The notes under the pieces: model-generated
The model's input: only the letters and a program-made list of their open reading frames with translations
Databases searched by the model: none
Told to the model about the DNA's origin: nothing
Made by a program: the position numbers and the translations under genes
From: Anaeramoeba flamelloides
Taxonomy: Eukaryota; Metamonada; Anaeramoebidae
NCBI GenBank assembly: GCA_027625915.1
Contig: JANTQA010000042.1
Location: 1,314,001 to 1,378,000, forward strand
Length of the DNA stretch: 64,000 nt
Direction: 5' to 3'
Shown: positions 1 to 13,400 of the stretch, piece by piece
Position numbering within the stretch: position 1 is the first letter of the stretch
Layout: every line of letters starts with the position of its first letter

Positions 1-1
1 A

Positions 2-183
2 AACAACACTAATAATCTCACCAGCATGTTTGACGGTTTATCCTTACCAAATACTAATAATCCAAACAAAAAGAAAGCACAACAAAATACTTCACTTTTA
101 GTGGATTTTCAATCAACCAACCAAAAGCAAAATTCTAACCAACAACTACAACAACAACAAAATCCTCTACAACAACAAAACGT

Positions 184-235
<52 letters not shown>

Positions 236-249
236 AAACAAAATTTTAT

Positions 250-282
<33 letters not shown>

Positions 283-676
283 GAAGCAACAATCAACAAC
301 ACATTCACTTGAAGATATTTTTAATTTTAATAGTAACCAAAATCCTCAAAGCACACAAAAGAATAATAACCAATTTCAAAATTATTCATTCAACCAAAAT
401 AATAACACAAATTCCAAAAATCAAAACTTTGGTTTTCAACAAAATCAAACAATGATAAATAATCCAATGATGATGATGATGATGAACCAATTTATGAACC
501 AAATGAACAACTCACAGCAGCAACAACAACAGCAGCAGTTTCAAAATACGAATTGGAATAATCAAAATCAAAATTATCAAACAAATTGGCAAGTTAACCA
601 AGAGAAAAATCAAAACCAAAAACAAAACCAAAACCAATTTATTAACAATTCAAAATCACAATTTAGTTTTATTTAA
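2..676 (+). CDS. Q/N-rich protein, C-terminal part (5' end outside window)
   Basis: The reading frame is open from the window edge, through the first ATG at 26, to a TAA at 674-676, so this is the 3' part of a gene and the first ATG is probably internal. The visible 224 residues are almost entirely low complexity. There are two long glutamine tracts written mainly with CAA (about 183-235 and 250-282), a run of methionines near 470-485, and asparagine/glutamine-rich spacers. Short hydrophobic patches such as SLLVDF and SLEDIFNF lie between the tracts. No folded domain is visible. Tails like this occur on trafficking adaptors, RNA-binding proteins and transcription regulators of amoebae, so no function can be assigned. 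AT-rich 3' sequence with AATAAA-like motifs near 820 follows the stop. Confidence 0.8.
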
Positions 677-1183
677 ATTTCAAAAAGGCATTTTGGAGCA
701 ATAATTTGATAAATCAATTTTTTAATTTTTAAAATGTCAAAATAATTACATTTAATTTTATTAAAATCAATTTTATTTCTATTTCATTTATTAAACGAAA
801 ATAATTCACATTTTGAAAAATAAATAAAGATTTTTAAAATATTTTGTTGTTAAAAAAGAGAAGAAGAGGAAAAGGTTATTTTAAAAATCATTTGTCGTTA
901 AACTCTGTTTTAGTCAAAGTGGGTTAAATTTTCTAGAATGTGAAGAGTTTTGTAAAAGGATCAAATTTAGAGTTATTTAATCTCCTTTACTTCTATTAAT
1001 TTCATTTGATGAGATTTGGATTGAAATATTCATAATTATAAATAATAACAATTTTTTTTTTTTTTCATAAGTAATGTTTTATGAAAATTATACTAAAAAT
1101 ACATGACACTATTTTCGAGAATTAACTTATTTGCTAATTAAAATAATCGGTTCAGTTTTTTATTATTTGATATTGGAAATCTA
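677..1183. other. AT-rich 3' flank, no gene seen
   Basis: This is the 3' flank of the Q/N-rich gene. I see A/T runs and no open coding stretch or recognisable repeat. Confidence 0.5.
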
Positions 1184-1286
1184 AGTATTGAAAAAAAATC
1201 CCTGATACGGAAATAAGTCTATATCTGATTTTTAATTGTTAATATTTGTAAATATTTTTTGTAATTGATTAATAATATCTGTTTTT

Positions 1287-1656
1287 ATTTTTTTATTTTT
1301 TACTTTGATTTTTTTATTTTTTACTTTTTCCAAATTTCCCTTCTTAAGTTGCTTGGGCTCTATGTTCCTTCTCTTTTTGTTTTTTTAGGTGTTTGGGAAA
1401 GGTAAAAAGTATAAAAAATCATTATAAGAATTGGTTGATCTGATCGTGACTAACCCAACCAAACTTGTTCATGATCAGATCTTCGACGAGGACTTATGCA
1501 ACTGAACTGAAGCCAACGAATGCGATCTGAAACCAACCAAAGTGAACCGAATTGAACTTTCCGTACTATCTGTCGAGTCGTTACTTGGACTGGGTTTTTG
1601 CTGTCGAGTCGGTATCTTGTACTGGGATTTTGCGAAAACAAGATTTGGGAAACTTA

Positions 1657-1736
<80 letters not shown>

Positions 1737-2227
1737 CAAAGCAGCTGAAAAGAAAATTTCGAAAACCAAATCTTATTCTTAAAAACCAGAGCTTTTTTAG
1801 ATTCAACCCATCTATAAAGTTCTAAATTAAAATTTAATAAACAGCCTTTTTCATTTGATCTATAGTTGTTCAAATATTTAGAACTCTTTATTAAAACAAC
1901 CTATGGTGGCGATCCAAAAAAAAACGACATAAAAGGAAACAACCACCAACCCATTCAACACTTGGGGCACAAAAAAAAAACTTTTCACTGAAGTTTTTTC
2001 TTTTTTCTATTATTTTTTGACTCTTTCATTTCTTGCTTTTCTTTCTCTTTTTCTTGTCTTTTTTCAGAAATAATTTATTCTTTTCATTTTTTAAAGAAAA
2101 GATATCCTTTGAGCTGTAATCCTGCTTACGTTACAGTTAGGATAAAAAAACCCTAAATACAATTTTAGAGTTTCAGGCAAATAGGAGGTAATTTTGTTGA
2201 ATCACCTCTGCTCAACAATAAAAAAAA
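1287..2227 (+). mobile_element. Poly(A)-ended insertion nested in MITE A1 (retroposon-like)
   Basis: The 16-bp string AATAATATCTGTTTTT occurs at 1271-1286 and again at 2228-2243. MITE A1 is continuous if the roughly 940 bp between them is removed. A long direct duplication plus a right end of ATAAAAAAAAA is the signature of target-primed insertion of a retroposon, from general knowledge of LINE/SINE mechanism. The interior has clearly higher GC at 1440-1655 and 2100-2210. It includes a 78-A tract at 1658-1735 and a stem-loop near the 3' end (TTGTTGA pairing with TCAACAA, 2194-2218). There is no long ORF apart from homopolymer artefacts, so it is non-autonomous or a dead LINE end. Confidence 0.65.
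1658..1735 (+). repeat. 78-nt poly(A) tract
   Basis: An uninterrupted A run follows a GC-richer unit (1440-1657) in which TGTCGAGTCG occurs twice, about 45 bp apart. It may be the tail of a SINE-like unit or a second insertion inside the larger one. Clear Pol III box A and box B motifs are not visible. Confidence 0.8.
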
Positions 2228-2645
2228 AATAATATCTGTTTTTTTTTAAGAATCTAACTTGAAATTTATAACTGAAAAACTTATCAGAATGATGATTTAT
2301 TAAATTACACTGGTTCAAAACACGATTAAATCATTCAAAAATAAGAATAAAAAAGATGTTGGTAAAAATTCACATAAAACCTAAATAAAATTTTATTTTA
2401 TTTTTCATATAAGAGTAGAATTTCTTTAGGTTAGCATGCAATTACTTGAGTACTCTTGGGGTGCACCCACTTTACCGAATTTTAGTTAGGTTTATTACAA
2501 GTTTCATAAAAAAAATGATTATTTATAAAAAGGATTTATTTAAATATAATTGAAATTATATAACAACAATTGTCTTAATATTCACAATTAAAAATCTTAT
2601 CCTCAATTATTTTGATGTTTTTTTTTTTTTTTTTTTTTCAATACT

Positions 2646-4483
2646 AAATGTAAAATTTTAATTTCACGAAATAAATCCAAAGTAATAAATTATTTCAATA
2701 ATGTCAACTCATCTATTTCAGAAGAAAAAAAATTTAATTTCTAAAAATAAAAAAAATTATCTTGACAATTTTACATTGAATTTTAAAAAATAATATTTTA
2801 TTGAAAAAAAAATAGAGAAATTCTTTTCTAGATCTATTTATCTTTGGAGTTGGTGAAAAGTCCACATTCATTTTGAATTGAGTTTTTAATATTAAAATTT
2901 TTTTAATTTCAAAATAACAAATGGTCTAATATATTTAGGTTTTTAAAATGATAAACAAAACAGAAACAATAATTTGAATTGAATTTACATTAAAACGGCA
3001 ACTTTTTAAGAATAAGCATGTATTAGTCAAATTTTCTTTTTGGGTTCATTATTATTTGCGTTTAATTAAAAGGATTAGTATTTAAATAATTATTTATAAA
3101 TTTCTTTTAATTTTAAAATTATTAATCATTAATTTGAAATTAAAGGCGATTTTAATAAATGAAAGGAGTTAACAAGAATTTAATAAAAAATAATTTACTT
3201 GACCATTTTTGATAATATCAATTTTGGTTTTTTTTTTCTTTTACGTTTTTGCATTTTTTTCAAAATGAATATATCTTGTAGGTTCATTTATAAATACAAA
3301 ATCTGAAAAAACAATTTTAAAATATTGATAAAATTTTTAGAATTCTTTATAAAAAAATTTTTGTTTAAAAGATATACCATATGTATTATGAAATTTTTTG
3401 AATAGAAAATTGTGTTTCAGTCAAAGGGTCCCAAAAAATCCAAAAAAAATATTTTTTTCAAATATCAATTATTTTTTTAGAATTGACCTTTGAAGAACAA
3501 ATATAGAATTAAGAAGAATAATACACAACAAAGAATAGTTGGTATCTAATCTGAAACAAAACTAAAAAATCAATCAATTTTCAAAAAAAATTGAAAACTC
3601 CAAATTCTCTGGGGTCTATTGAGCAAAACAACAATTCTCAATTTGATCTTCAATTGTTGAACCAAAGAAAATACCAATAGAGATAAATATTATTTCTCAA
3701 CAACCATTTCCATTGTTTCAGTAACATTAAAAAAACACGTTTTTACCAAGTGACTATTGATCTTGAAATAAAAAAAACATTTCAAAAAAAGCAAACATAA
3801 AAAAAAATCTCAATAAAAAAAACAAAAAAAAAAAGGAGAAAAAATGTTTTCAATTTTGAAAATTTCCAAAATAAAAATTTTCTTCTAAAACCAATTCAAA
3901 CCCTTAAAACACATGTAATTCACCCATTACAACTGTACCACTTTGACTATAAAATGGTTTATATTTTAATAATATTAAATTTCAAATAAAAATCCCTGAC
4001 TTAAAATAAGAAAATTATTTTTTACATTTCAAAACAAAAAACTTTGAAGATTTTAATCTGAATATATTTATATTTTATTTTTTTAATCAAAATAAAACAA
4101 AAGTTGATATATAAAAATATATTTGTAATATAAAAAGATATCTGAATTGTACCAAAAAAAAAAAAAAAAAAAAATCAAATATATCTCTAAATATATATAA
4201 ATATATCAATACATAAATATATCAATACTCTTCTATACCATTTTTAAAAAAATATTTTCAAAAACTGTTCATAAAAGTGTTCTATTTCGTTTAATAAATC
4301 CCTTTTAAAAACCTTTTGTGATCACTTTGTTAAAAAAGGTGTTTTTAAAAAAAATTAAAAATTTTGACAATTATTCATTTTTGAAAAAAAAAAAAACCAT
4401 TTTTTCGGAATAAATAAGGGGAACAAAAACAATAATCTTAAGATTTAAAAAATTAACCCATTATTCAATCTAGGCATGCCAAA
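2646..4483. other. AT-rich intergenic region, no gene seen
   Basis: This lies between MITE A1 and the 3' end of the receptor gene. It is A/T homopolymers and low-complexity sequence, with no supported gene or repeat copy. Confidence 0.5.
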
Positions 4484-7400
4484 TTATTTATCAATTTCAT
4501 CCGATTCATTGGTATTTGAGGTGACATTATCTCCGCCTTTACCCTTCACCTTATTTTCCAGCTGTTCGTTTTCTTCCCAAAATATTTTATTTTTCTCTTC
4601 TATTTGCTCGTTTTCTTGGGTCAAGTTTTGTATATTTTTCTGAGCTCTTTTGATAGTTTTTTTCATTGTACTTAGGCCTTTGTTCATTTCATTTATTTGT
4701 TTAATTAGCCGATTATTCTTTTTTTGAGACTGTTTTTCATCTTCACCTTCTTGTGCTAAGAAATCATCCAGATTAATATTATTATTTTTGAGTTCCACAG
4801 CTTGCATTTGAATTTCTGCTCTGATTAATTTGGATTCTGCGAGGAATTTTCTGAGATTTTCTTTTATTCCATCAAAGACAATTATAAATCCGATGGGGAA
4901 CAAAATGAAAAACGGAACGGAATTAAAAAAGTCGATAGCGAGAGTCACAACTGAGAAGGCGACCAATAGCAGCCCCACGACTAGCCGATCCTCTGCAACA
5001 TATTTTGGGTATTCGCCCTTGTGTGGCCTTAAGATTAAAACTAGTATCATTAAAACCGCCAATAATCCCAGAACAAACCACGCTTGGCCGGTGGAGTTTA
5101 CATTAAACATGATAGCTGTGACGATGACCATGAATTTGAAAAAGATTTCGACCAACTCCCACCAGTATCTATTGGGCTTGAAGTATCGGTACATCCAACC
5201 AAATCGTTTTTCATACCACTCTGTGAAATTGGCCTTTTTGGCCTTATACACGACTATGAAAAAAAACACAGGAATTCCGATCACGTACAAGACAACTGAG
5301 GTGATAAACAGGGGCAAAAAGCTTTGCCATTTTTCATCGGAGGGAGACAATTTGGGGTTTGAATCGAGAGTATATTTCTCGTCTTCTTCCTGGTAAGTCA
5401 AATCAAAGGGGTCGATGGATAATTTAACGAGTGGCAGATACAAGTACTTAAGAACGACGGAATAGTGATGCACCAATCTGATCTTTCTTCTTTCCAATCT
5501 TTCGGGCTCCAATTTGTATCTTTTCAAATAGTAAAACCAAAAGCCAACGGAAATTACTGTCCCGGCGAGCGGGATTAAGAAAATGATGAGCCAAGTATCA
5601 TAATAGGTAAAGCTTTGATAGCATTCGGGCGAAACAACTGTATCGAATTCCAAATTAAATGCAGAGGAGACGAATCGTAAATTGGATCTGACGGGGACTG
5701 GCCATGTCAAATCCAGGGCAATGATACCGGCCAAAATTTGGAAAAAGGTGAAAGTGATGCCCTTAATTGGATTTCGTGTGCTCTTCATAAAATTATTGAT
5801 CCTGACCCGAAAGACATATATTAGGATCAAAATGAGTGTGAGTGTGGCGATAATAAGAATGGCTTGGACTGGCGGTGGGCAGCTTTGGCATTGGTCGTTT
5901 AAGAGGAAATACCCACTTATACATTTTGCGCAATTGTACTCGGGGTCCCTTTCGCCCTCGCATGTATTATTGCCGAGGCATATATCCACACTAGAGCATT
6001 TAACGCAATACGTGAGCCCCTCTTCATTATTGAAATACCCGGCCGCGCAGGGGTCACACACTTGGCCCTCCTCTTCAGAGTAAAAGCCTGCTTGGCAATC
6101 CTGGCATTCGTCTTGGGCATCGTCTGGCTCCTGTCCGACGGGGCAGTCAAGGCACGTGGTTGCCTGAATCCCGTTGGCAATTGTGCCCGCTGGGCACGAC
6201 AGGCAATCGTCACTCGACTGAGAGCCAGTTTTCTGATTATACGTACCCTTGGGGCACATCTGGCAGATCGAATTTGAATGTGCGCCTAAGGTTTCACTAA
6301 AGGTGCCCATGGGGCATTCGATGCACCCCTCAACGCTGCTAACGCCCTTGTATGAATTATAGGTGCCCATGGGGCAATTTGTACACGTTGCAGAAGTCTT
6401 GCCAGTGATGTCGCTATATGTACCGTAATCGCACAGTTCGCACCTCGTGGTCCCCTTATCGATTGAATATGTGCCAGATTCACACTCGTAGCATTGCGCT
6501 AAGCCCGTGACATTGGCAAATGTTCCATAATTGCAATCAAAGCATTTTGTGCTGCCATCTCCTGGGTTATATTTACCCTTTTCACATTGTTCGCATGTGC
6601 TTGACTGGTATTTGGAATTATAGGTACCCCCTGTACAATTCTTACAATATCCTAGCCCCTTTTCGTCGGCAAAGGTTCCAGGTACACATTCCTTGCAGGA
6701 AGTGGACTTTTTCGAATCCTGATACTTTCCGGTGTCACATTCAAAACAATTTTCTTGTCCCTCAAGGTTATTATACGTTCCAATATCACATTCATAGCAT
6801 TCTGATAACCCAGTTACATTCGCATACGTACCAAAATCACATTTATCACATGTTGACAGTCCGCTTTCTTGATTGAAGGTACCGATGTCACATTTATCAC
6901 AATAACTTAACCCCTGTTGATCATTAAACGTTCCCTTATCACATTCCTTACATGAGGTGCTTTTGTAAGTGTCTGTATAATGACCGCTGCTGCATGGCGC
7001 GCAGCTTTTTTGGTTATTTTGAGGGGTTGCAGTTCCCGGTTCACAATCATAACAGACACTTAGCCCAGTTTCATTCCCAAAGGTACCCTCCAGACATTTT
7101 TTACATTCCATTGTCATTCCGATTTCATCAGAATAGGTTCCATTGGGGCATGGTAAGCATCCCTGATCAACACCATAACTCCCCTTAGCGCATTTTGTAT
7201 AAATATGTATGGCAAACAAATCATTAAGATCTATATATAATTTTGTTTTGAAGTGAGAGAAAGATATCATATTATTAATTTAGATAAATATGGATATAAC
7301 GATAAACTAAATTTCAAAATTGTGAAATCACTTAGCAATAAGCACAAAAACAGTTCGTTTATTCAAATGAAATTTGGTATCACGTATATTTAATATAATT

Positions 7401-10400
7401 ATTATTTTACAAAAATATTTTTTTTTATTTATCATTTGAGTTTATTATAGGTGCCATCACCGAACAAATAAAAAATTAGTTTGAAATGAAATTTATAAAA
7501 ACCAAATTTGTTTAATAGTGTGTTATGAAAAAGAATATTGTGCCTTTTAAAGTAGAATTGATAAATTTTTACAAATAATAGTTGTTAAAAAATATTCCTT
7601 TTGTAATTATTTCTTATATTAATTGTATATTTTGTAACAATTCATCTCAATAATAATGAATTAAACTTTCAAAATGCTTACAAGAGGGTTTTTTTTTTTT
7701 TTTTTTTAACAATCAATCATTCCAAAAAAATATTTTCCAATTTTTTTTTTAAGAGCATAAAAAAATATTTGAGTTTTTTTATTATTTCTTATTTGTGGAT
7801 CATTGTTGTTAATTTTTTGGAGTAATAATTGTTTTAAATTTGAAAAAACAATATTTGAATTGCAGCAATTGTTTTTTATACATATAGTATTTTTTGGGTT
7901 TTTATTAAAATATATGGCGATAGCATTAACCATTAACAAAGTACCAAATAGAATGAATCAAATCAGAAATTCATTAAAACTTGTTGAAAAAAAGTGAAAC
8001 ATGATTTTTAATTGGAAACATTAAGAGGATTTTATTTAAATATTTTTGTAAAAAAATAACAGAAATCACAGGAATCATAGAAATGACAGAAATTTTAGAA
8101 TGAAAATCAAAATCAATTAAAAGAAGAAGCAAATCAACTTCAAAGTGTAATTCATTATTTTTGTTTTCAATTGGATCAACAAAAAAAAATTTTTGATCTT
8201 CTAGTTTCATATCAAGATAAGATATGTTGTTTTGGGAGATCAAAAATAGTCAATCTTTTGAATAAATTTTTAATAATTGATCAATCAAAGAAAAACCATT
8301 GCCAAAAGATAGTATTGTAAAAACTCTTATTATGCACAATGCTCCCGTTTTGTCTTTAATATTTTATTTTATTATTTGTTTAATTTAAATTACTTTTCAT
8401 TTTTCGTTTCTATTAATGTTTAAAATTAAAAATCATGCTTCATTATTTTTTCAAAAATAGTATTTTTTTTTTTTTTTTTTTGTTTGTTTTCTTTCTTTGG
8501 TCGTTTTTTTATTTTTTTTTTATGTTTGGATTTAAATAGATTTTCTTGTATATTATTATTCGATGATATTATTTATATTTTTTATATTTCAAGTTTTCAG
8601 TTAAAATGTCAAATTAATATATAATTGCGCTTTGTAATAGTTTCTTATGAAAAAAAAATAATAATAATAAAATAGTCTAAAAAGGTGAGATTATTTTTCA
8701 AAAGTTGAACTTTCTAGAATTGTCAAGATTGTTACCGATAATTCCAAATAAGTCTTCTATAATTTTGGTTCATTTTTTAAGTTTTTTTTACTCAGCTTTT
8801 AAAAAAAGTTTTTTTTTTTTGTTTATCGGATTAAGAAACTTTGTAAAATTAGTTCTTCTTCAAAAGATTCTTTGTAATTAACTGTTTCGAAAGTAGTGTT
8901 AACGGATTTCAAAAAAAATGGAAATTGAATCCAAATTTTTTTTGAATTTCTCAGTATTTTAGATCTATATCAATATAAAAGATATCAGAAATTTTTCGTA
9001 GGTTCACCAATTTATCCTACAAGTAATAAATATCACAAGTGTATAAAAAAACTCAAAGTCAATTTTCAATTTTTATGATCCTTTGTATAGTATTGAAAAA
9101 AAATACCTTACATGAAAATATTCCCTGACACGATTTTTAATTGTTAATATTAGGAAAATCGTTGTGTAATTGCAAATATTTTAAAATCAGAATTTCTTTT
9201 ATTTAAGATTCAAACTTTTGAAATTTATAAATGATGCAACTTATTAGAATGATGATTAATTAAATTACACTTGTTCAAAAACACAATTCAATCAATCAAA
9301 AAACAAGAATAAAAATTATCATTTTCCAAACTCTTAGCAAACCTCTATAAAACTCTATTGTTTTTTTTTTTCAAAAAAAGTAGATCTACACATTCTATCA
9401 AACTATTGAATGAACATTCTATTTAGAAACCCCCACTTTAATGAACTTTAGGTATGGTTTATTATTGAGTTCATAAAGTGCCTTGGTTATTTATAAATAG
9501 GATTCGATTTTAAATAAAAGCAATTATCACACAACAATTTCCCTAATATTAACAATTAAAAATCTTGACAGGGGTTATTTTTCATTTCAGGTATTTTTTC
9601 CAATACTATATATAAAAATTAATTCATTATTCCTTTCTTCCCTTCTGAAATTTCGAGTTTTATTAAAAGGTTCAAATAACCGTCAGCAATGCAGAATTTC
9701 CCATTCAATGGAAAATAAATTCTGAATAATTTTGCCGTTTTTATTCAAATTACATTACCCACAAACAAAAGAATTCAAAAGTTAAAAGAAAAGATTTTTA
9801 CCAATTTGCGTTTTCTGAAAGGCATTTTCAGTTGTTTCCAAGGTTGAATTGTAATCCTTACTAGAAGTTGATGAACCAACTATTGTAAAATTATAGGGAT
9901 CTCCCTGATAAAATCCAATTCCCCTCACTCTAAAGGTACCAATTCTAATTTTTCTTAGTTCCTTAGTAATATTATGATTCCAAACAATTACCCCTGCCCC
10001 CTTGCCAAAATCGTAGTCATACTCCCCTTCGCCGTATGGGGGGTAGGTCATTCCAACAACCACCTCATCATTTTCCCCCAAGCCAATTGCCCAAATATCG
10101 GAAGAGCCTGTGGAATATCCACCTAAGAGAGAAGAATATATTGCTGTGGAGCCATCAGCTGAAATTAATGTAAAAGTTCCTGCATATTGTGCTTCGTCTT
10201 CATAATATTTTTGTGTGGCATCCGCTGTCAGGGGGAAATTTGAGCATGATGTCTTTCCGGAAATCCAAATATTTCCGTCGCTTTTTAATGCCATATCAAG
10301 TGGGAAACTTTGCCCATCGGTGCCACCATAATAGCTCATCCAGACAAGAGAAAAATCGTCAATGTTTAATTTGCCCATAAACCATTTTTCATCGGTTGAT

Positions 10401-13400
10401 GTGGGAGAATCCTCCATAACAACACCACTAGTTGTTGGGAGTGAAGTGGAGGTTGTAAATCCACTAATATATAAATAATTTGAATCTGAGATGAGCCGTT
10501 TTAAAAACTCTTGCTTATCGCCAGTATAGCATTTTGTCCTTAATAAAGAACTCCCTTCGCTATTTAACGAGACAACGAAAATGGAATCAGAGTCTATTGA
10601 GTCAGAGTCACATTCGTAATTTGCGCCCGTTTCACCCTCCTGTGGAATTATCGAGCGTGTGAAACCTGCAACATAAACGATGTCTTCTTCAGGGCTTAGT
10701 GTAACGCCGTAGCCAGTACTTATTTTATCTGTACACAAATAAGTCGACCATATCAGAGATCCAGTGGAACTGAATTTCGTGACAGTGGTGACTCTACTTG
10801 TTGTCTCAGAGCATATGGTCTTATATGCGCCGCTAGTGGTAGGGAAGCGATCGGCAGTTTCGGAATCCGTGGTGTAACCAGTGACTAAAAGATCATCATT
10901 GGAATCAGCAATTATCGTTTTCATTTTATCCTCGGATGTAGAGCCTATATAGGTAGACCATTCTAGACTTGATCCGTCACATGTTTTAACAACAAAACCG
11001 TCAATGGTCCCTTTTAATTCGTCTTGATAAGCTTTTTCTACTGGGAAATTGGATGATTGCGTGTAACCTTAATAAAGACATTCATTAATTAAAAATAATG
11101 AGAAAAATAAATAAAATTAACTATTGGCAAAAAGTAAAAGTGTGCACGTGCACGGGTGTATGTATTTCTTTTTTTTTTTTCAATTCAATTTCCTTTAATA
11201 TTGGGGGTGTTTTTTTTTTTTCAAAGAGACTATTTTAATTTCTGATTGAATAATGAAAAGGTGTTTTTAAAGGTGAAGGTGCATTTTCCCAATTTTGAGT
11301 TCCATAGTTTATACGAAATTGAATTATTCAAATCATTTTTTAACCAAATACATTGAATGTTTAAATCAAAAAAAAAAAAGGAAATGTCTCAGTTATCATA
11401 TATTTACCTATTAACTAAAAAAAAAAAATGGAAATCAAAAAAATTAAGAAATCGAGCTTGAAACAATAAATAAAAATCATTTATTTCAAGCTCTTATCTG
11501 TAATATTTGATACAATTACTTTTTCCTTATTTTTGGTTTTATTTTTAATTATGAAGGGGAAAACTTTTTTTTCAAAAGAATTTTTGATTAACAAATCACT
11601 TTCCTATTTCTCAAGTATTTCAAAAAGAATTTTAATCCCGTTTTCCTTTAATTCATCTAATTTCGTTTTGGTTAAAGAAAAGATTATATTTTTTAAAATA
11701 CCCCTTCCAGAAAAATAGATTTATTGAGATGGATTTGTTGGATTTTCTAATTAAAAATTTTACATTACAGTCAGTTCCTCTTTTAAGACACAAACTTTAA
11801 ACAAAATTTAACGCACAAAAAAATTCTCAAACCAAGGCACAAAATTCAAATTCTAGTATTATAATTTATGTCAAAAAAAATTGCAAAAAATTTCCTTAAT
11901 TTGAGATTTTTTCGGTGCCTTAAATTTCGTTTAAAGTTTGTGTCTTAAAATTGGAGCTGACTATAAATTGTAAAACTCAAAATAATTAGGAATCTTTTTT
12001 TAAATTTTTTTATAACCATATTTTCTTTTTCTTTGTGTTGAACGTTTTGTAGTTGTTTTTTGGATTTCAATAATCCATTTTTTCTTTTTATTTGTGTATA
12101 TAACCTTTGTCAGTAGTTTTTTGATTCCAAGAATTCAACCCCTTTATTTTAATCTTTGAAATAATATTCTTTGTTTTGGCTTAATTTTTGATAAAAATAT
12201 TTGAAAATTATAATTCTGAAAACAATTTAGGAAAAAAGGTTATTATTAATTTATTGGATAGAAAAACAAATGAAGCCTTTTTAAGAGAATTTTTATCAAT
12301 CACAAATTTAAAAATATCCAAATTTTTTAAAACTGAGCCAACAAATCCCACTTTATCTAAACACCATAAACTTATAATAACTTATCCCCAATGCTATAAC
12401 TGGCTGAAAAGCAATATAATAATCTCTTATCTCAAAATTGTAGTAAAAAAATAATAATAATAAATAAATAAAATAAACGCAACCCGTATTGTTTTAGAAA
12501 ACCAGAAGAGTGTTTTTGTTTGTTACTTTAGTTTACTATTATGATTTTAAAGAAACTGTTGAAAACCAAAAATTTTTCATTTTTTTAATATTTGGTTTGT
12601 TCAAAAAAAAATGGGAATTTCTGTAAAAAAAAAACAAAACTTGTGATTATGGTGAGAGGTGCTACAAATTATTAATAAAGCAAGTGGAAAAAAGAAGAGG
12701 GAATTCAAATTCCAAAAATAACAAATAAAAACCTTTTAGTTCTTTTTGAAAACTAATTTTCTAAAAAAGCGTGAATTTTTTTGACTTGGTTTAATTGTTG
12801 TGAAAAAAAGTATCAATATTGAAAAAAGAGAGGGTTTTTTTTTTTTGAAATTTAATTGAGATCCTTTGCAAAAATAATCAAATTCACCTGTACTTTTTTT
12901 TAACCAAAATAATCAAAGGTAATAGTGTGAAAAAAACAATTACTGTTATTTTATTATTAAAAATGAAAATTTTTATTGAGGGAATAAAATATTTTTCTAA
13001 TTTATTCCTTAAAAAGGCAAGATCTTTTTTTTTTTTTTTATTTTGAAGAGAGGAAATTAATATATCTTACAGTTGTTAGTTTTTCTCAGAATTCAAAAGA
13101 ATGTATTAAAATCAAAGATTTTACTCAATTCTTTTGAATGTTGGACAATCGGAGTTAAGTTTACTTGGGTTTTCTTGTTTATCTGTTTTTTGGGAAATTA
13201 ATAGATTTTCGTTACGTTTTCTTGGGTTTTCTGTTTATTCGTACATTTGATAGATTTTCGTTAGGTTTTCTTGAGTTTTCTTTTTTTGTTAAAAAAATCA
13301 ATAGATTTTCGTTAGGTTTTTTTTAATTTCCGAAATAAACCGAAAATGTATTAAAATTTTTTGTTTATTTCAAAAAGTAAAAAAAACCTAGAACACTTAA

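Larger units (their letters stand above)
1184..2645. mobile_element. MITE family A, copy A1, split by a nested insertion
   Basis: The left end (AGTATTG, an A run, then ATCCCTGA and TTTTTAATTGTTAATATT) is mirrored at the right end (AATATTCACAATTAAAAATC, then a T run and CAATACT). The interior is recognisably the same as copies A2 and A4, for example TCAGAATGATGATTTATT and ATTACACTGGTTCAAAACA. The element is about 520 bp once the insertion at 1287-2227 is set aside. There is no coding capacity, so it is non-autonomous. The class is not proven. Confidence 0.75.

Noticed and set aside
1450-1873. Several overlapping frames on both strands rich in Lys or Phe runs
   Set aside because: They are translations of the 78-A tract and its flanks. 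Poly-Lys/poly-Phe frames on opposite strands are artefacts.
4830-6876. Plus-strand and alternate-frame ORFs over the receptor cysteine-rich region
   Set aside because: Shadows of the minus-strand coding exon. The real frame has regular cysteine repeats and membrane helices.
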